Assembly: GCF_000737195.2 (NCBI RefSeq)
Contig: NZ_JALM01000073.1
Location: forward strand, 1 to 64,000
Length of the DNA: 64,000 nucleotides
Source of the DNA: Sciscionella sediminilitoris
Lineage (GTDB): Bacteria; Actinomycetota; Actinomycetes; Mycobacteriales; Pseudonocardiaceae
Reading direction: 5' to 3'
Positions within the stretch are counted from its first letter, which is position 1, and each line of letters begins with the position of its first letter. The notes under the pieces are model-generated. The model was given only the letters and a program-made list of their open reading frames with translations, had not been told where the DNA came from and searched no databases. A program made the translations under genes and the position numbers. Shown here in pieces: positions 1 to 8,565 of this stretch.

Positions 1-47
1 GTTCTCGATTTCCGGAAATTTCCGAAGTTTGCCGCCGACCAGGAGAA

Positions 48-617
48 TCAGGATCCACGGACGCCGAACACCGAATAGCCGACAATGCCGAGGACCATCG
101 CCGCGGCCGCGGTCACGATCGCCGATGGGTGATCCCACGGCTGCACGAGCCATCCGGCGATAGGGACCTGTTGCAGGCCGGGCACGTAGGCCAGCATCAG
201 TGCGGCGAAGGGCAAGCACCAGCTGAGCGGGCCGCCGAACAGCGTCGCGCCGAGCCCGAGTAACCCCGTCAGCCCCAGCGTGTCCCGGATGATCACCTGG
301 CCCGGGACGGCTGGGACGAGAACGTGGCTCAACCCCAGCGAAACCGCGAGGACGAGCCCGGCGAGCCCGAGTAGATGCGCTGCCCGTCGGTGCGGCCAGG
401 ACAGTGCGGCGGTGCGGTCCAATCCCGGGTCGGGCCCCACCAAGCCGGTGGCGGCCGATGCGGCCCCCAGCGTCATGAGTACCGCAAGCGGCCGCAGGGA
501 GAGCCGGCCGTCCCACCACCAGTTGGCGCCGCAGTACAGCACTAGCGCGCCGAGCAGCAGCACGAGTACGGACATCACGAACCGGCGGCTGCGTGCGTAC
601 AACACCAGCCATCTCAT
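48..617 (-). CDS. Multi-pass membrane protein coupled to sigma-factor gene
   Basis: I do not recognise this 189-residue protein. It has about five hydrophobic segments spread along its length (the first near residues 14-30, the last near 160-182) and no catalytic motif I can name. Its ATG (615-617) overlaps the TGA of the upstream sigma gene in an ATGA, so the two are very probably translated together; that coupling decides the start. Membrane partners of ECF sigma factors are often anti-sigma factors, but I see no HxxxCxxC zinc motif or obvious cytoplasmic anti-sigma domain here, so such a role is inference only. The gene ends close to the window edge, and what follows it is unknown. Confidence 0.7.
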   Translation of the reverse strand: MRWLVLYARSRRFVMSVLVLLLGALVLYCGANWWWDGRLSLRPLAVLMTLGAASAATGLVGPDPGLDRTAALSWPHRRAAHLLGLAGLVLAVSLGLSHVLVPAVPGQVIIRDTLGLTGLLGLGATLFGGPLSWCLPFAALMLAYVPGLQQVPIAGWLVQPWDHPSAIVTAAAAMVLGIVGYSVFGVRGS

Positions 618-1150
618 CCGGCAGTGCCGCGAGTGAGGATATCCAGCTGATTTCCCTGACAGGTCAGCCCGGCCTGCCGAAGGGCGGCGACCCGGCGTGT
701 TTGTTCCCCGGCCGGTAAGGCGAACAAGCCGGAACGAGCCGATTCCCCGATGGTGGCGACCTTCGGGGCGAGATCGCCGAGCGCGGGCGCGGCGGCCAGG
801 ACCGGCTGGCGCGCACGCCGCCGGAACGCGTCGACCAGCCTGCGCGCCGCGATGGTCCACAACCAGCCGACCGCACTGCCCTCGACCGCGGCTCCGGCGA
901 AGCTCCCGGCGGCCCGCCACACCGCGACGAAGGTCTCCTGCAGCACCTCGGCGACGATCTGCTCATCGGCACAGCGCCGCCGCAGCCGTACCGTCAGCCA
1001 GGGCGCGGTCCTGCGGTACAGCACCTCGAACGCACCCTGATCACCCCGCGCGACCAGGCGCACGAGCTCGGCCTCGTCTGCCGTTTCGATCCTTGCCCGG
1101 GCCCTGCTCACATCCGGCAAGACGTCACGAAGCCGCCGACGGTTCTGCAT
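614..1150 (-). CDS. ECF-type sigma factor lacking region 4
   Basis: 178 residues. The N-terminal two thirds match a sigma-70 region 2: an acidic lead (TADEAELVRLVARGD), the AFEVLYRR helix, a QETFVAVWR core-binding helix, and the WLWTIAARRLVDAFRRRAR stretch that reads the -10 element. Region 4, the helix-turn-helix that reads the -35 element, would normally fill the last 50 or so residues. Here the chain reaches a LPAGEQTRRVAALRQAGLT-like lead-in and stops about 25 residues later, with no typical TVKSR helix. Neither of the other two frames restores it. The stop overlaps the start of the downstream membrane protein, so the short form may be stable. It could be a degenerate gene or a true one-domain sigma. 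Confidence 0.7.
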   Translation of the reverse strand: MQNRRRLRDVLPDVSRARARIETADEAELVRLVARGDQGAFEVLYRRTAPWLTVRLRRRCADEQIVAEVLQETFVAVWRAAGSFAGAAVEGSAVGWLWTIAARRLVDAFRRRARQPVLAAAPALGDLAPKVATIGESARSGLFALPAGEQTRRVAALRQAGLTCQGNQLDILTRGTAG

Positions 1151-1221
1151 ACGTAGTCGTGTACATCACAGGCGGGCTCGAGTCCGCCGAACGAACGGCG
1201 ATTCAGCGGGTCGTGTGGTGG

Positions 1222-2859
1222 CTAGGACTGCGCGAGTTTGTTGCGCAGGACCTTGCCCGTCGGATTGCGCGGCAGCTCCTCGATGAAGGTGACATCCCGG
1301 GGCACCTTGTACCGCGCCAGGTTGGCCTTGACGTAGGCCTTGATCTCCTCGGCGTCCACCTTCGCGCCCGGCTCGGTGACCACGAAGGCCTTGAGGCGCT
1401 GCCCGAACTCGTCGTCCGGGACTCCGATCACGGCGGCATCGGAAACTTGCGCGTGCTCGACGAGCAGGTTCTCGATCTCGATGGGGTACACGTTCTCGCC
1501 ACCGGAGACGATCATGTCGTCGTCACGGCCGTCGATGAACAGCAGCCCGTCGGCGTCGAAGTGCCCGACGTCCCCGGAGGAGAGCAGCCCGTCGATTTCT
1601 TCCTTGCTCCCGCCGCCGGTGTAGCCGCTGAACGCGATCCCGCTGCGCACGAACACCCTGCCCTGTTTGTTGGGCGCGGTGACCCGGTTGCCCGCGGTGT
1701 CGTAGAGGCGCACCTCGCAGCCGACGGGGCAGCGGCCGACGGTGCCCGGTGCCCTGCGCCAGTCCTCGGGGGTGGCCACGCTGGCCACGGCGACCTCGGT
1801 GGAGCCGTAGAGGTTGTGGATGACCTGCCCGAACACTTCGGTCGCGCGGTTGCCGAGCTCGGGGGAGAGCGCGGAGCCCGCGGTGAACACGATGCGCAGC
1901 GAGGAGGTGTCGTAGCGGGCGAGGGTCTGCTCACCGAGGTCGAGGATGCGCTGCAGCATGGTCGGCACCACGACGAGCGCGCTGGCCCGGTAGCGCTGGA
2001 TGGAGTTGAGCGCGGCCTCCGGATCGAACCGCCTGCGCAGCACGGTCGTGGAGCCCAGTGCCAGGGTGATCAGGAACTGGGAGAGCCCGGTGCCGTGGAA
2101 GATCGGCGCGCAGATGAGCGTGGTCTCCCCGGAGCGCAGCGGAATGCGGTCCAGGAACTCGGCCGCTGCGAGCGGGGACCGGACCTCGCGCTGGGCGCCC
2201 TTGGGGGTTCCGGTGGTGCCCGAGGTGAGCAGCACGATGCCGCCCGCCTTGTCCGGTACCGGGACCTCGGCGTCACTGCTCGCGGCCACGGTCTCGGCGA
2301 GGGTGGGCACCTCGTGTTCCGCGTCCGGCTCGTCCACCCAGGCGAGGTAGCGGGTGACCCCGTCCGGCAGTGCGGACATGAGCTCGCTGAACTCCTCGTC
2401 GTACACGGCGATGGTGACGCCCTCGCGCTCGGCGACGTCGTGCAGCTGTGGTTTGGAGAAGCCGGTGTTGCCCAGCAGGGCTTTCGCGCCGGTCTTCCCG
2501 GCGGCGACCATGGCCAGCACCATCCCGTAGTGGTCCCGGCAGACGATGCCGATGGTGCTTCCCTGCCGCACCCCGGCCTCGCGCCAGGCCCTGGCCAGCG
2601 CGTTCGACTCGCGGTCCAGTTCGGCGAAGGTGTGCTCGGTGCGCTCGTCCACGATGGCGAGCCCGTCCGGATTGTGTCCCGCGGCGACCCGCACGGCACC
2701 GGTGACCGGGCCCCAGCGGCGCATGGTCACGGTGGAACGCAGTGCGTCGTCCAGCCGGAGCGGGTTGAACAGCCCCGCCTTGCGCAGCACATCCACCCCG
2801 CGCGCGACGGTGGGAATCCGTCCGGCGAGCGTGGGGACCTTCCCGAGCAGTGAAGCCAC
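1222..2859 (-). CDS. Fatty acyl-CoA synthetase (AMP-forming, FadD-like)
   Basis: 545 residues, ANL superfamily: activates a carboxylic acid, probably a fatty acid, to acyl-AMP and then acyl-CoA. The adenylation signature LLTSGTTGTPKGAQ is in the middle, followed by the YGSTEVA motif, the SSGDVGHFDADGLLFIDGR hinge region, GGENVYPIEIE, and the C-terminal RNPTGKVLRNKL motif carrying the catalytic lysine. The layout resembles mycobacterial FadD12-type long-chain ligases. I start at GTG 2857-2859, which sits four bases after a GGGAGG ribosome-binding site; the reading frame stays open further upstream but without family-like sequence. It is the first gene of a minus-strand run with the sigma-factor pair. 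The substrate cannot be read from sequence. Confidence 0.88.
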   Translation of the reverse strand: MASLLGKVPTLAGRIPTVARGVDVLRKAGLFNPLRLDDALRSTVTMRRWGPVTGAVRVAAGHNPDGLAIVDERTEHTFAELDRESNALARAWREAGVRQGSTIGIVCRDHYGMVLAMVAAGKTGAKALLGNTGFSKPQLHDVAEREGVTIAVYDEEFSELMSALPDGVTRYLAWVDEPDAEHEVPTLAETVAASSDAEVPVPDKAGGIVLLTSGTTGTPKGAQREVRSPLAAAEFLDRIPLRSGETTLICAPIFHGTGLSQFLITLALGSTTVLRRRFDPEAALNSIQRYRASALVVVPTMLQRILDLGEQTLARYDTSSLRIVFTAGSALSPELGNRATEVFGQVIHNLYGSTEVAVASVATPEDWRRAPGTVGRCPVGCEVRLYDTAGNRVTAPNKQGRVFVRSGIAFSGYTGGGSKEEIDGLLSSGDVGHFDADGLLFIDGRDDDMIVSGGENVYPIEIENLLVEHAQVSDAAVIGVPDDEFGQRLKAFVVTEPGAKVDAEEIKAYVKANLARYKVPRDVTFIEELPRNPTGKVLRNKLAQS

Positions 2860-2996
2860 GGCACCTCCCAAGACCACGATGTCGATGCTGATTTCGCAAC
2901 GTACCCGACAAGCGGGCGCACCGTAACCCAGAAACATTCCTGAACGACGGTATGTGCGCCTGCTCACCTGTCGGACGTGCCGGAGATAATGGGTCC

Positions 2997-4631
2997 GTGT
3001 ATGTGATCGCCGGTGCCGCGGAGAACGGCTGGGATGTCCTGCGCTGCACCGAATCGGGCGCCGTCCTCGAGGCACGGACGGTGCCGGATCTGGTCGCCGC
3101 GGTGACCGCGATCGAACGCGCCGAGCATCCGCGCTGGGTGTTCGCTGAACAGGAATACGCGAGCCTGCTCGCGGCCGGGGTGCGGGTGCGGCGCTGTCAC
3201 GACCTCGCCCTCGTGGAGTCGATCCTGCTGTCCTTCGAGGGGCGCTACGGCGAACCGGCCACGCTCGCCGCCGCCTACGCTCGCCTTGCCGGGTTACCCG
3301 TTCCGGAGGAGCAGGCGCGTGCCCGGCGCCCCTCGGCGCAGCCGGTGCTGTTCGAGACCGAACCGGATCCGTTGCCCGGTGGGGCGAGTCCCGCGCGCGC
3401 CTGCGCGGAGGTGCTCGCCGACCAGTTGCGCCGCATCGAGGACAGCGCCTGGGCGCCCCGGCTGCGGATGCTGGTCGCCGCGGAGTCGGCCGGTGCCCTC
3501 GCGGCCGCCGAGATGCGGGCGAACGGCCTGCCGTACCGCGCCGATGTGCACGCCGAACTGCTCACCGGGATGTTCGGCCCGCGACCGGCGAACGGGGCCC
3601 GCCCGAAGGTGCTCGCCGACCTGGCCACCGAGGTCAGTGAGGCCTTCGGCGGCAAACCGGTCAATCCGGAGCATCCCGGCAGCGTGCAGCGCGCCTTCGC
3701 CCGCGCCGGGATCGACCTGCCCTCCACCAAGGCCGCCGTGCTGCGCGAGATCGAGCATCCCGCGGTCGCCCCGCTGCTCCGGTACAAGGAGCTGTCCCGG
3801 CTCTACGCCGCGCACGGCTGGTTCTGGCTGGACGAATGGGTGCACGAGGGCCGGTTCTGTCCCGAGTTCGTCGTCGGCGGGGTGGTCTCCGGGCGCTGGG
3901 CGAGCCGGGGCGGTGCCGCGCTGCAGCTGCCGAAGCTGCTGCGCACCTGTGTGCGCGCGGATCCGGGTTGGCGGCTGGTCGTGGCCGATGCCGCCCAGCT
4001 GGAACCGCGGGTGCTCGCCGCGCTTTCCGAGGATGCCCGGCTCGCCGAGGTGGCCACCGCGGGCGATATGTACGAAAGCCTGGCCGAGGACGCGTTCTCC
4101 GGGCAGCGCCACGACGCCAAGATCGCCATGCTCTCCGCGATGTACGGCGGCACCGCGGGCAATGCGGCCGCGCTGCTCGCCGTGCTGCGCAAGCGGTTCC
4201 CCGAGGCGATCGGGTACGTCGAGCGGGCCGCGCGGCACGGGGAACACGGCCGCAGTGTGCGCTCGGTGCTGGGGCGGACCTCGCCCCCGCCCGCGGCGCT
4301 GATGGGCGAGGCGGGACTGGACTCGTTGCGCGCGGCGCGCGACTGGGGCCGGTTCACCCGCAACTTCGTGGTGCAGTCCAGCGCTTCGGACTGGGCGCTG
4401 ACCGTGCTCGCCACCCTGCGCCTCGACCTGCTCGACGAACTGCCCGATGCCGAACTGGTCTTCTTCGTGCACGACGAGATCATCGTGCACTGCCGAGCAC
4501 AGGACGCGCCGCGTTGCGCGGAACTGGTGGAGCGGGCCGCCGAACAGGCCCGCCGCCTCGTGTTCGGCGAGACGAAGGTGCGCTTCCCGCTCCCGGCGAA
4601 CGTGGTGGACTGCTACGCCGACGCCAAATGA
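2997..4631 (+). CDS. Standalone family A DNA polymerase (3'-5' exonuclease-like plus polymerase)
   Basis: 544 residues, about the length of the separate PolA-like proteins of actinomycetes annotated as bifunctional 3'-5' exonuclease/DNA polymerase, and far shorter than PolA because the 5' nuclease domain is absent. Polymerase motif A is visible as VVADAAQLEPRVLAAL, motif B as RHDAKIAMLSAMYGG, and motif C as FVHDEIIVHC, so the two catalytic aspartates (VADAA and VHDE) are present. The N-terminal 200 residues correspond to the exonuclease-like domain, but I cannot pick out a confident DxE motif, so proofreading is doubtful. I start at GTG 2997 with GGAG at 2982-2985. It is not the replicative PolA; a repair role is inferred from family. 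Confidence 0.85.
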   Translation: MYVIAGAAENGWDVLRCTESGAVLEARTVPDLVAAVTAIERAEHPRWVFAEQEYASLLAAGVRVRRCHDLALVESILLSFEGRYGEPATLAAAYARLAGLPVPEEQARARRPSAQPVLFETEPDPLPGGASPARACAEVLADQLRRIEDSAWAPRLRMLVAAESAGALAAAEMRANGLPYRADVHAELLTGMFGPRPANGARPKVLADLATEVSEAFGGKPVNPEHPGSVQRAFARAGIDLPSTKAAVLREIEHPAVAPLLRYKELSRLYAAHGWFWLDEWVHEGRFCPEFVVGGVVSGRWASRGGAALQLPKLLRTCVRADPGWRLVVADAAQLEPRVLAALSEDARLAEVATAGDMYESLAEDAFSGQRHDAKIAMLSAMYGGTAGNAAALLAVLRKRFPEAIGYVERAARHGEHGRSVRSVLGRTSPPPAALMGEAGLDSLRAARDWGRFTRNFVVQSSASDWALTVLATLRLDLLDELPDAELVFFVHDEIIVHCRAQDAPRCAELVERAAEQARRLVFGETKVRFPLPANVVDCYADAK

Positions 4632-4688
4632 GCGGTGCCGTCAGGTGAGTACGGAAAACGATTCGACGCCGGCCCTAGCCTCGGCCCC

Positions 4689-5465
4689 ATGACCACGAAT
4701 TCGGCTGCCGGGGACTGGCGCGCGGTCAACCGTGCCAACTGGGACGAGCGGGTCCCGATCCATGTCTCGGGCACGTACTACGACCTTCCCGGGTTCCTCG
4801 CGGGCCGGGACACGCTACAGGAGTTCGAGCCCGCGGAGGTCGGTCCGGTACGCGGGAAGACCCTGTTGCACCTGCAGTGCCATATCGGGCTGGACACGCT
4901 TTCCTGGGCCCGCAGGGAGGCCGTGGTGACCGGTCTCGATTTCTCCGCGCCCGCCGTGCGGGTGGCCGGTGAACTCGCCGCCGAAATCGGGGTCGATGCC
5001 CGGTTCGTGGCCGCCGAGCTGTACGCGGCGGGGCGGGCGCTCGACGGGCACCGGTTCGACATCGTGTACAGCAGTTTCGGCTCGCTGTGCTGGCTTCCGG
5101 ACATTCCCCGGTGGGCGCACACGGTCGCCGAGCTGCTGAACCCCGGCGGGTTCCTCTACCTGCTCGAGCTCCATCCCTATGCCGACATCCTCGGCGAGGA
5201 CGGGCGAACCGTCGAGGAGGACTACTTCCACCGCGCGCCCATCGTGGTGGACGAGCCGGGCAGCTACGCCGATCCGGCGGCGAAGACCGAGGCCACCGTG
5301 ACCGTCGAGTGGCGGCACGGCATCGGCGATGTGGTCAGCGCCCTCGCCGCTGCGGGGCTGCGCCTGGAGTTCCTGCACGAGCACAGCCACGGTCACTTCC
5401 GGCTGCCGGGCAGCCAGCCGGTGCCCCAGGTCTACTCGCTACGGGCGGCCAAGCCCACGGACTGA
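4689..5465 (+). CDS. Class I SAM-dependent methyltransferase
   Basis: 258 residues. The SAM-binding loop is LLHLQCHIGLDTLSWAR, a variant of motif I (normally ExGxGxG) typical of one subgroup of actinobacterial methyltransferases, followed by VTGLDFS (motif II acidic strand) and FDIVYSSFGSLCWLPD (motif IV region). A tyrosine-rich C-terminal half (FLYLLELHPYAD, EEDYFHRAP) probably forms the substrate pocket. ATG 4689 is chosen because the conserved fold begins within 40 residues of it; the upstream extension is not family-like. It follows the polymerase gene by 57 bases and precedes an MFS transporter by 43 bases on the same strand, so a transcript shared with the transporter is possible. Substrate unknown. 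Confidence 0.85.
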   Translation: MTTNSAAGDWRAVNRANWDERVPIHVSGTYYDLPGFLAGRDTLQEFEPAEVGPVRGKTLLHLQCHIGLDTLSWARREAVVTGLDFSAPAVRVAGELAAEIGVDARFVAAELYAAGRALDGHRFDIVYSSFGSLCWLPDIPRWAHTVAELLNPGGFLYLLELHPYADILGEDGRTVEEDYFHRAPIVVDEPGSYADPAAKTEATVTVEWRHGIGDVVSALAAAGLRLEFLHEHSHGHFRLPGSQPVPQVYSLRAAKPTD

Positions 5466-5508
5466 CCATCCATTGACGGGGGAGACAGGTCTGTCTCATT
5501 CTGGACGG

Positions 5509-6732
5509 GTGCAGCAACTCGATCGCGGGCGCGCCTGGGCCGTCCTCACCGGTGCCACCCTGATGCTGTTCGTGCTGTTCGGCATCGCGTACAGCTATGG
5601 GCAGTTCCTCACCCCGATGGCGCATGCCTTCGGGGTCGGCACGGGCGCGGCCTCGGTGCTGTTCTCGCTGACCTCGCTGCTGTTCTTCTGCCTCGGCGTG
5701 GTCACCGCACCGCTGGCCGAACGGTTCGGGCTCCGCGTGGTGTTCGGGGCCGGGGCACTGGTGTTCGCCCTCGGCCTGTTCGCCACCGCGCCCTGGCAGG
5801 CCTATGCGGGCTACGGGCTCGGTGTCGGCCTCGGCATCGGGGCGATGTACGTCCCGGTGATCGGTGCACTCGGCCGCTGGTTCGCCCGCTACCGCTCGGT
5901 GGCGACCGGGATCGCGTTCTGCGGGATCGGGCTCGGCACGGTCGCCGGTCCGCCGCTGATCGCGCTGCTGGTCGCCGAATCGGGCTGGCGCACGGCGTTC
6001 CGCATCTGCGCGGTGGTCGCGATCGTGGCGCTGCTGCTGATCCTGCTGCTGCTCGCCCCGCCACCCGAACCGGCCGCAACCGTGCGCGGACGCGGGCGGG
6101 CGAACGGATTCGGCAGGCTCTACGTCTCCGCGCTGCTGCTCAACTGCGCGCTCTACGTGCCCTACGTGCACCTCTCGCCCGCGGCGATGCGGCTGGGGCT
6201 CTCCCCGGTGCGGGCGGCCGTGCTCGTCTCGGTGATCGGCGCGACCAGCATCGCCGGGCGGCTGCTGCTCGGGCTCGCCTCGGCGCGATTGCGCACCATG
6301 ACCCTGTATCTCGGCTGCTACGGGTGTGTCGCGCTGAGCCTGCCGATCTGGGCGAGCGCGCAGGGGTATCCGCAGCTGCTCGTGTTCGCCGCGGTGTTCG
6401 GCTTCGGCTACGGCGGCTACATCGCGCTCACCCCGGTGGTGCTCGCCGAGCTCTACGGGGCGCGCGAACTGCCCAACCGGCTCGGCCTGATCTACACGGC
6501 GGTGGGAATCGGCGCCTCGCTCGGACCGGCCGCGACCGGATTTCTGGTACAGGCCACCGGTTCCTACCCGTTCGCCGGGTACCTGCTGACCGCCTCAGCC
6601 GCCGGCGGACTGGTGCTCGCGTTCGGGTTGCGCGTCGAGCAGGGTCAGGGCGGCGATCCTGGCCTGGTGCACCGTGCTGCTCCCTCCGGTGATCGAGGTG
6701 ATCACCGCGGCGCCCTCCATCAGGGCGAATAG
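5509..6732 (+). CDS. MFS transporter
   Basis: 407-residue major facilitator superfamily permease with about twelve hydrophobic helices. The family loop motif after helix 2 appears as PLAERFGLRVVFGAG, and a central hydrophilic loop (PPPEPAATVRGRGRANG) splits the two six-helix halves. The overall look is that of monocarboxylate/oxalate-formate-type MFS proteins, which is inference. I start at GTG 5509, just before the charged lead and helix 1. The last helix ends near the LVLAFGLRVE stretch and the reading frame then runs about 40 polar residues into the convergent TetR gene, giving a 138-base antisense overlap. The divergence of that tail from the family suggests it is fortuitous or dispensable. 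Confidence 0.83.
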   Translation: MQQLDRGRAWAVLTGATLMLFVLFGIAYSYGQFLTPMAHAFGVGTGAASVLFSLTSLLFFCLGVVTAPLAERFGLRVVFGAGALVFALGLFATAPWQAYAGYGLGVGLGIGAMYVPVIGALGRWFARYRSVATGIAFCGIGLGTVAGPPLIALLVAESGWRTAFRICAVVAIVALLLILLLLAPPPEPAATVRGRGRANGFGRLYVSALLLNCALYVPYVHLSPAAMRLGLSPVRAAVLVSVIGATSIAGRLLLGLASARLRTMTLYLGCYGCVALSLPIWASAQGYPQLLVFAAVFGFGYGGYIALTPVVLAELYGARELPNRLGLIYTAVGIGASLGPAATGFLVQATGSYPFAGYLLTASAAGGLVLAFGLRVEQGQGGDPGLVHRAAPSGDRGDHRGALHQGE

Positions 6733-7164
6733 CTGTTCGGCGAGTGCGTCGTCCCCGGTGATCCCGCGCAGGTGCGCGCGGACCCATTCCTTGTGCGCGG
6801 TGATCGCGGCGAGCGTTGCCGGGCCTTGATCGTGTTCCCCGTGCGCGTTCACGAAGGCGCAGCCGCGGAAATCCTTCTCCGCCGCCCATTCCACGAGCAC
6901 GTCGAAGAATCCGCGCACCCGCTCCCGGCGGTCCGCTTGGGATGTGCGTGCCCGCCAGCGATCGCGCCAGTACTCATCGCGTTCGGCGAGATAGGCGGCG
7001 ACCAATTCGTCCTTCGAGCCGAAATTGCGGTAGAGGGTCATCTTGGCGACCCCGGCCTCCTCGATCACCGTATCGATGCCGACCCCGTGCACCCCGTGCG
7101 CGTAGAACAGCCGGTGCGCGGCCTCGAGCAGCCGTTGCCGTCCCGAGTTCGCCTGCGTGCCCAT
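6595..7164 (-). CDS. TetR/AcrR-family transcriptional regulator
   Basis: 189 residues. The N-terminal DNA-binding domain (residues about 8-55) shows the family pattern: RQRLLEAAHRLFYAHG helix, GVGIDTVIEEAGVAKMTLYRNF helix-turn-helix, then SKDELVAAYL. The ligand-binding half contains DWGAEKDF-like aromatic stretches and ends in a normal AALTLLDAQ helix, so the C-terminus is intact despite the convergent MFS gene overlapping its last 138 bases. It lies 53 bases downstream of the lactate monooxygenase-like gene on the same strand and converges with the MFS gene. Its targets are likely one of these neighbours, but no operator is obvious. Confidence 0.9.
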   Translation of the reverse strand: MGTQANSGRQRLLEAAHRLFYAHGVHGVGIDTVIEEAGVAKMTLYRNFGSKDELVAAYLAERDEYWRDRWRARTSQADRRERVRGFFDVLVEWAAEKDFRGCAFVNAHGEHDQGPATLAAITAHKEWVRAHLRGITGDDALAEQLFALMEGAAVITSITGGSSTVHQARIAALTLLDAQPEREHQSAGG

Positions 7165-7217
7165 GCGCCCAGTTTAGGTCCCGGGCGCCGCCGCGCGCTC
7201 GGCCCGCATTCCCGGCC

Positions 7218-8381
7218 TCATGCCCGGCTGAGGGTGTGCCTGCCGAGGTCGGCGAGTTCCCGGTTCCCGGAAAGGCTCAGCGTCAGATCCAGTTCGGCGA
7301 GGAAACCACGCAGCACGTGCCGCACCCCGGCCTGTCCGGCGTGTGCGAGCCCGTAGGCGTAGGGACGGCCGAGCAGCACGGCGCGCGCCCCGAGCGACAG
7401 TGCCTTGATGGCGTCCGCTCCAGTGCGGATCCCGGAGTCGAACAGGATCTCGATCCGGTCCCCGACGGCCTCGGCGATATCGGGCAGTGCGTCGAGCGAG
7501 GCGATCGCACCATCCACCTGGCGGCCGCCGTGGTTGGACACGACGATCCCGTCCATCCCGGCCTCGACGGCCCGGCGCGCATCATCGATGTGCTGGATCC
7601 CTTTGAGCACAATGGGTCCGCCCCAATGTTCGCGCAGAAACGGGAGATTCTCCCAATTCCGGTCGGTTCCGGTGAACATCGGCAGCCAGCGTGCGACCGC
7701 CGAGCCGAGATCTTCCTCGGGGCTCGCGGACAGTCCCGCGCGGAACACCGGATCGGAGAAGTAGACCTCGGTGCCGATCCCGCGCAGGAAAGGCAGATAC
7801 GCCGAATCGAGGTCGCTCGGCCGCCAGCCGAGTTGCCAGGTGTCCAGGGTGACCACGAGCGTGGTGAAATCGGCTTTCTCGGCGCGCTGCAGGATGCTCA
7901 CGCACACGTCGGGATCGTTCGGCCAGTAGAGCTGGAACCAGCGTGATCCGTCTCCGTTGGCCTCGGCGACATCCTCGATGGAGTACGAGGACGCGGTGGA
8001 CATCACCATCGGCACACCCAGGTCCGCCGCCGCACGCGCGGTGGCGAGTTCCCCTTCCGGATGCAGGATGGACTGCACGCCGATCGGGGCGAGCAGTACC
8101 GGGGCGGGCATCATCGTGCCGAGCACCTCGGTGGCCGTCTGCCGCGCGGTCGCGTCCCGCAGCATGCGGGGCACGATGCGCCAGTTGTCGAATGCCGCCC
8201 GATTCGCCTCGGCTGTCTTGCCCGCTCCGGCCGCGCCCGCCACATAGCCGAAGGCCTCTTTCGGCATGATTTCCCGTGCACTGGATTCCAGGTCGGCACC
8301 ATTCGTGGTGAACGGAGGAACCTGATCGGCGAGCCCCGCCGCGTAAATTTCGCTCTGATAACTCCCGTGCCCCGCTGTCAT
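7218..8381 (-). CDS. FMN-dependent alpha-hydroxy acid oxidase, lactate 2-monooxygenase-like
   Basis: 387 residues. It belongs to the glycolate oxidase/lactate dehydrogenase family of TIM barrels that oxidise L-2-hydroxy acids with FMN. The N-terminal SEIYAAGL lead and the FGYVAGAAG and RIVPRMLRD segments follow mycobacterial lactate 2-monooxygenase closely. The barrel carries APIGVQ, FQLYWPND, LVVTLDTWQLGWRPSD, VLKGIQHIDDARRAVEAG, the active-site base in VSNHGGRQVDG, and the phosphate-binding DSGIRTGADAIKAL and LLGRPYAYG. All the usual catalytic His/Arg residues are present. The ATG at 8379-8381 has GGGAGAAA upstream. Monooxygenase versus dehydrogenase cannot be decided by eye. Two operator-like dyads lie upstream. 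Confidence 0.9.
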   Translation of the reverse strand: MTAGHGSYQSEIYAAGLADQVPPFTTNGADLESSAREIMPKEAFGYVAGAAGAGKTAEANRAAFDNWRIVPRMLRDATARQTATEVLGTMMPAPVLLAPIGVQSILHPEGELATARAAADLGVPMVMSTASSYSIEDVAEANGDGSRWFQLYWPNDPDVCVSILQRAEKADFTTLVVTLDTWQLGWRPSDLDSAYLPFLRGIGTEVYFSDPVFRAGLSASPEEDLGSAVARWLPMFTGTDRNWENLPFLREHWGGPIVLKGIQHIDDARRAVEAGMDGIVVSNHGGRQVDGAIASLDALPDIAEAVGDRIEILFDSGIRTGADAIKALSLGARAVLLGRPYAYGLAHAGQAGVRHVLRGFLAELDLTLSLSGNRELADLGRHTLSRA

Positions 8382-8430
8382 CGTGATTTCTCCCTGTGTG
8401 CGCCCGCACCCCCCGCGTAATAAGCGTGCC

Positions 8431-8446
8431 AAACAAGATCATGTTT
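8431..8446. promoter_or_regulatory. Near-perfect dyad upstream of hydroxy-acid oxidase gene
   Basis: AAACAAGATCATGTTT: arms AAACA/TGTTT around a GATC core, with one symmetric mismatch pair. It sits 50 bases upstream of the oxidase start codon, a normal place for an operator. The regulator is unknown; the adjacent TetR (6595-7164) is one candidate. Confidence 0.4.
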
Positions 8447-8546
8447 TAACAGGCCGCCGGATGAGCAACATCCGAAATTGTTGTGCTACTCCGGCGAGTA
8501 CCGATCACTGTGTGGCCGAGATCGACTACTACGGTGAGTAGCGCGC

Positions 8547-8565
8547 TTGGAGTCGTATACTCCAA
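8547..8565. promoter_or_regulatory. Perfect 7-5-7 inverted repeat (GntR/FadR-like operator candidate)
   Basis: TTGGAGTCGTATACTCCAA, a perfect inverted repeat with a 5-base centre. The core GTNGTATAC-type symmetry recalls operators of FadR-subfamily GntR regulators, the family that includes LldR for lactate operons; that link is inference because no GntR gene is in the window. It lies about 165 bases upstream of the oxidase and 140 bases upstream of the divergent membrane protein. Confidence 0.45.

Noticed and set aside
697-2853. 718-codon plus-strand frame opposite the acyl-CoA synthetase
   Set aside because: Low-complexity Arg/Gly/His/Val protein without domain signals; shadow of the minus-strand ligase.
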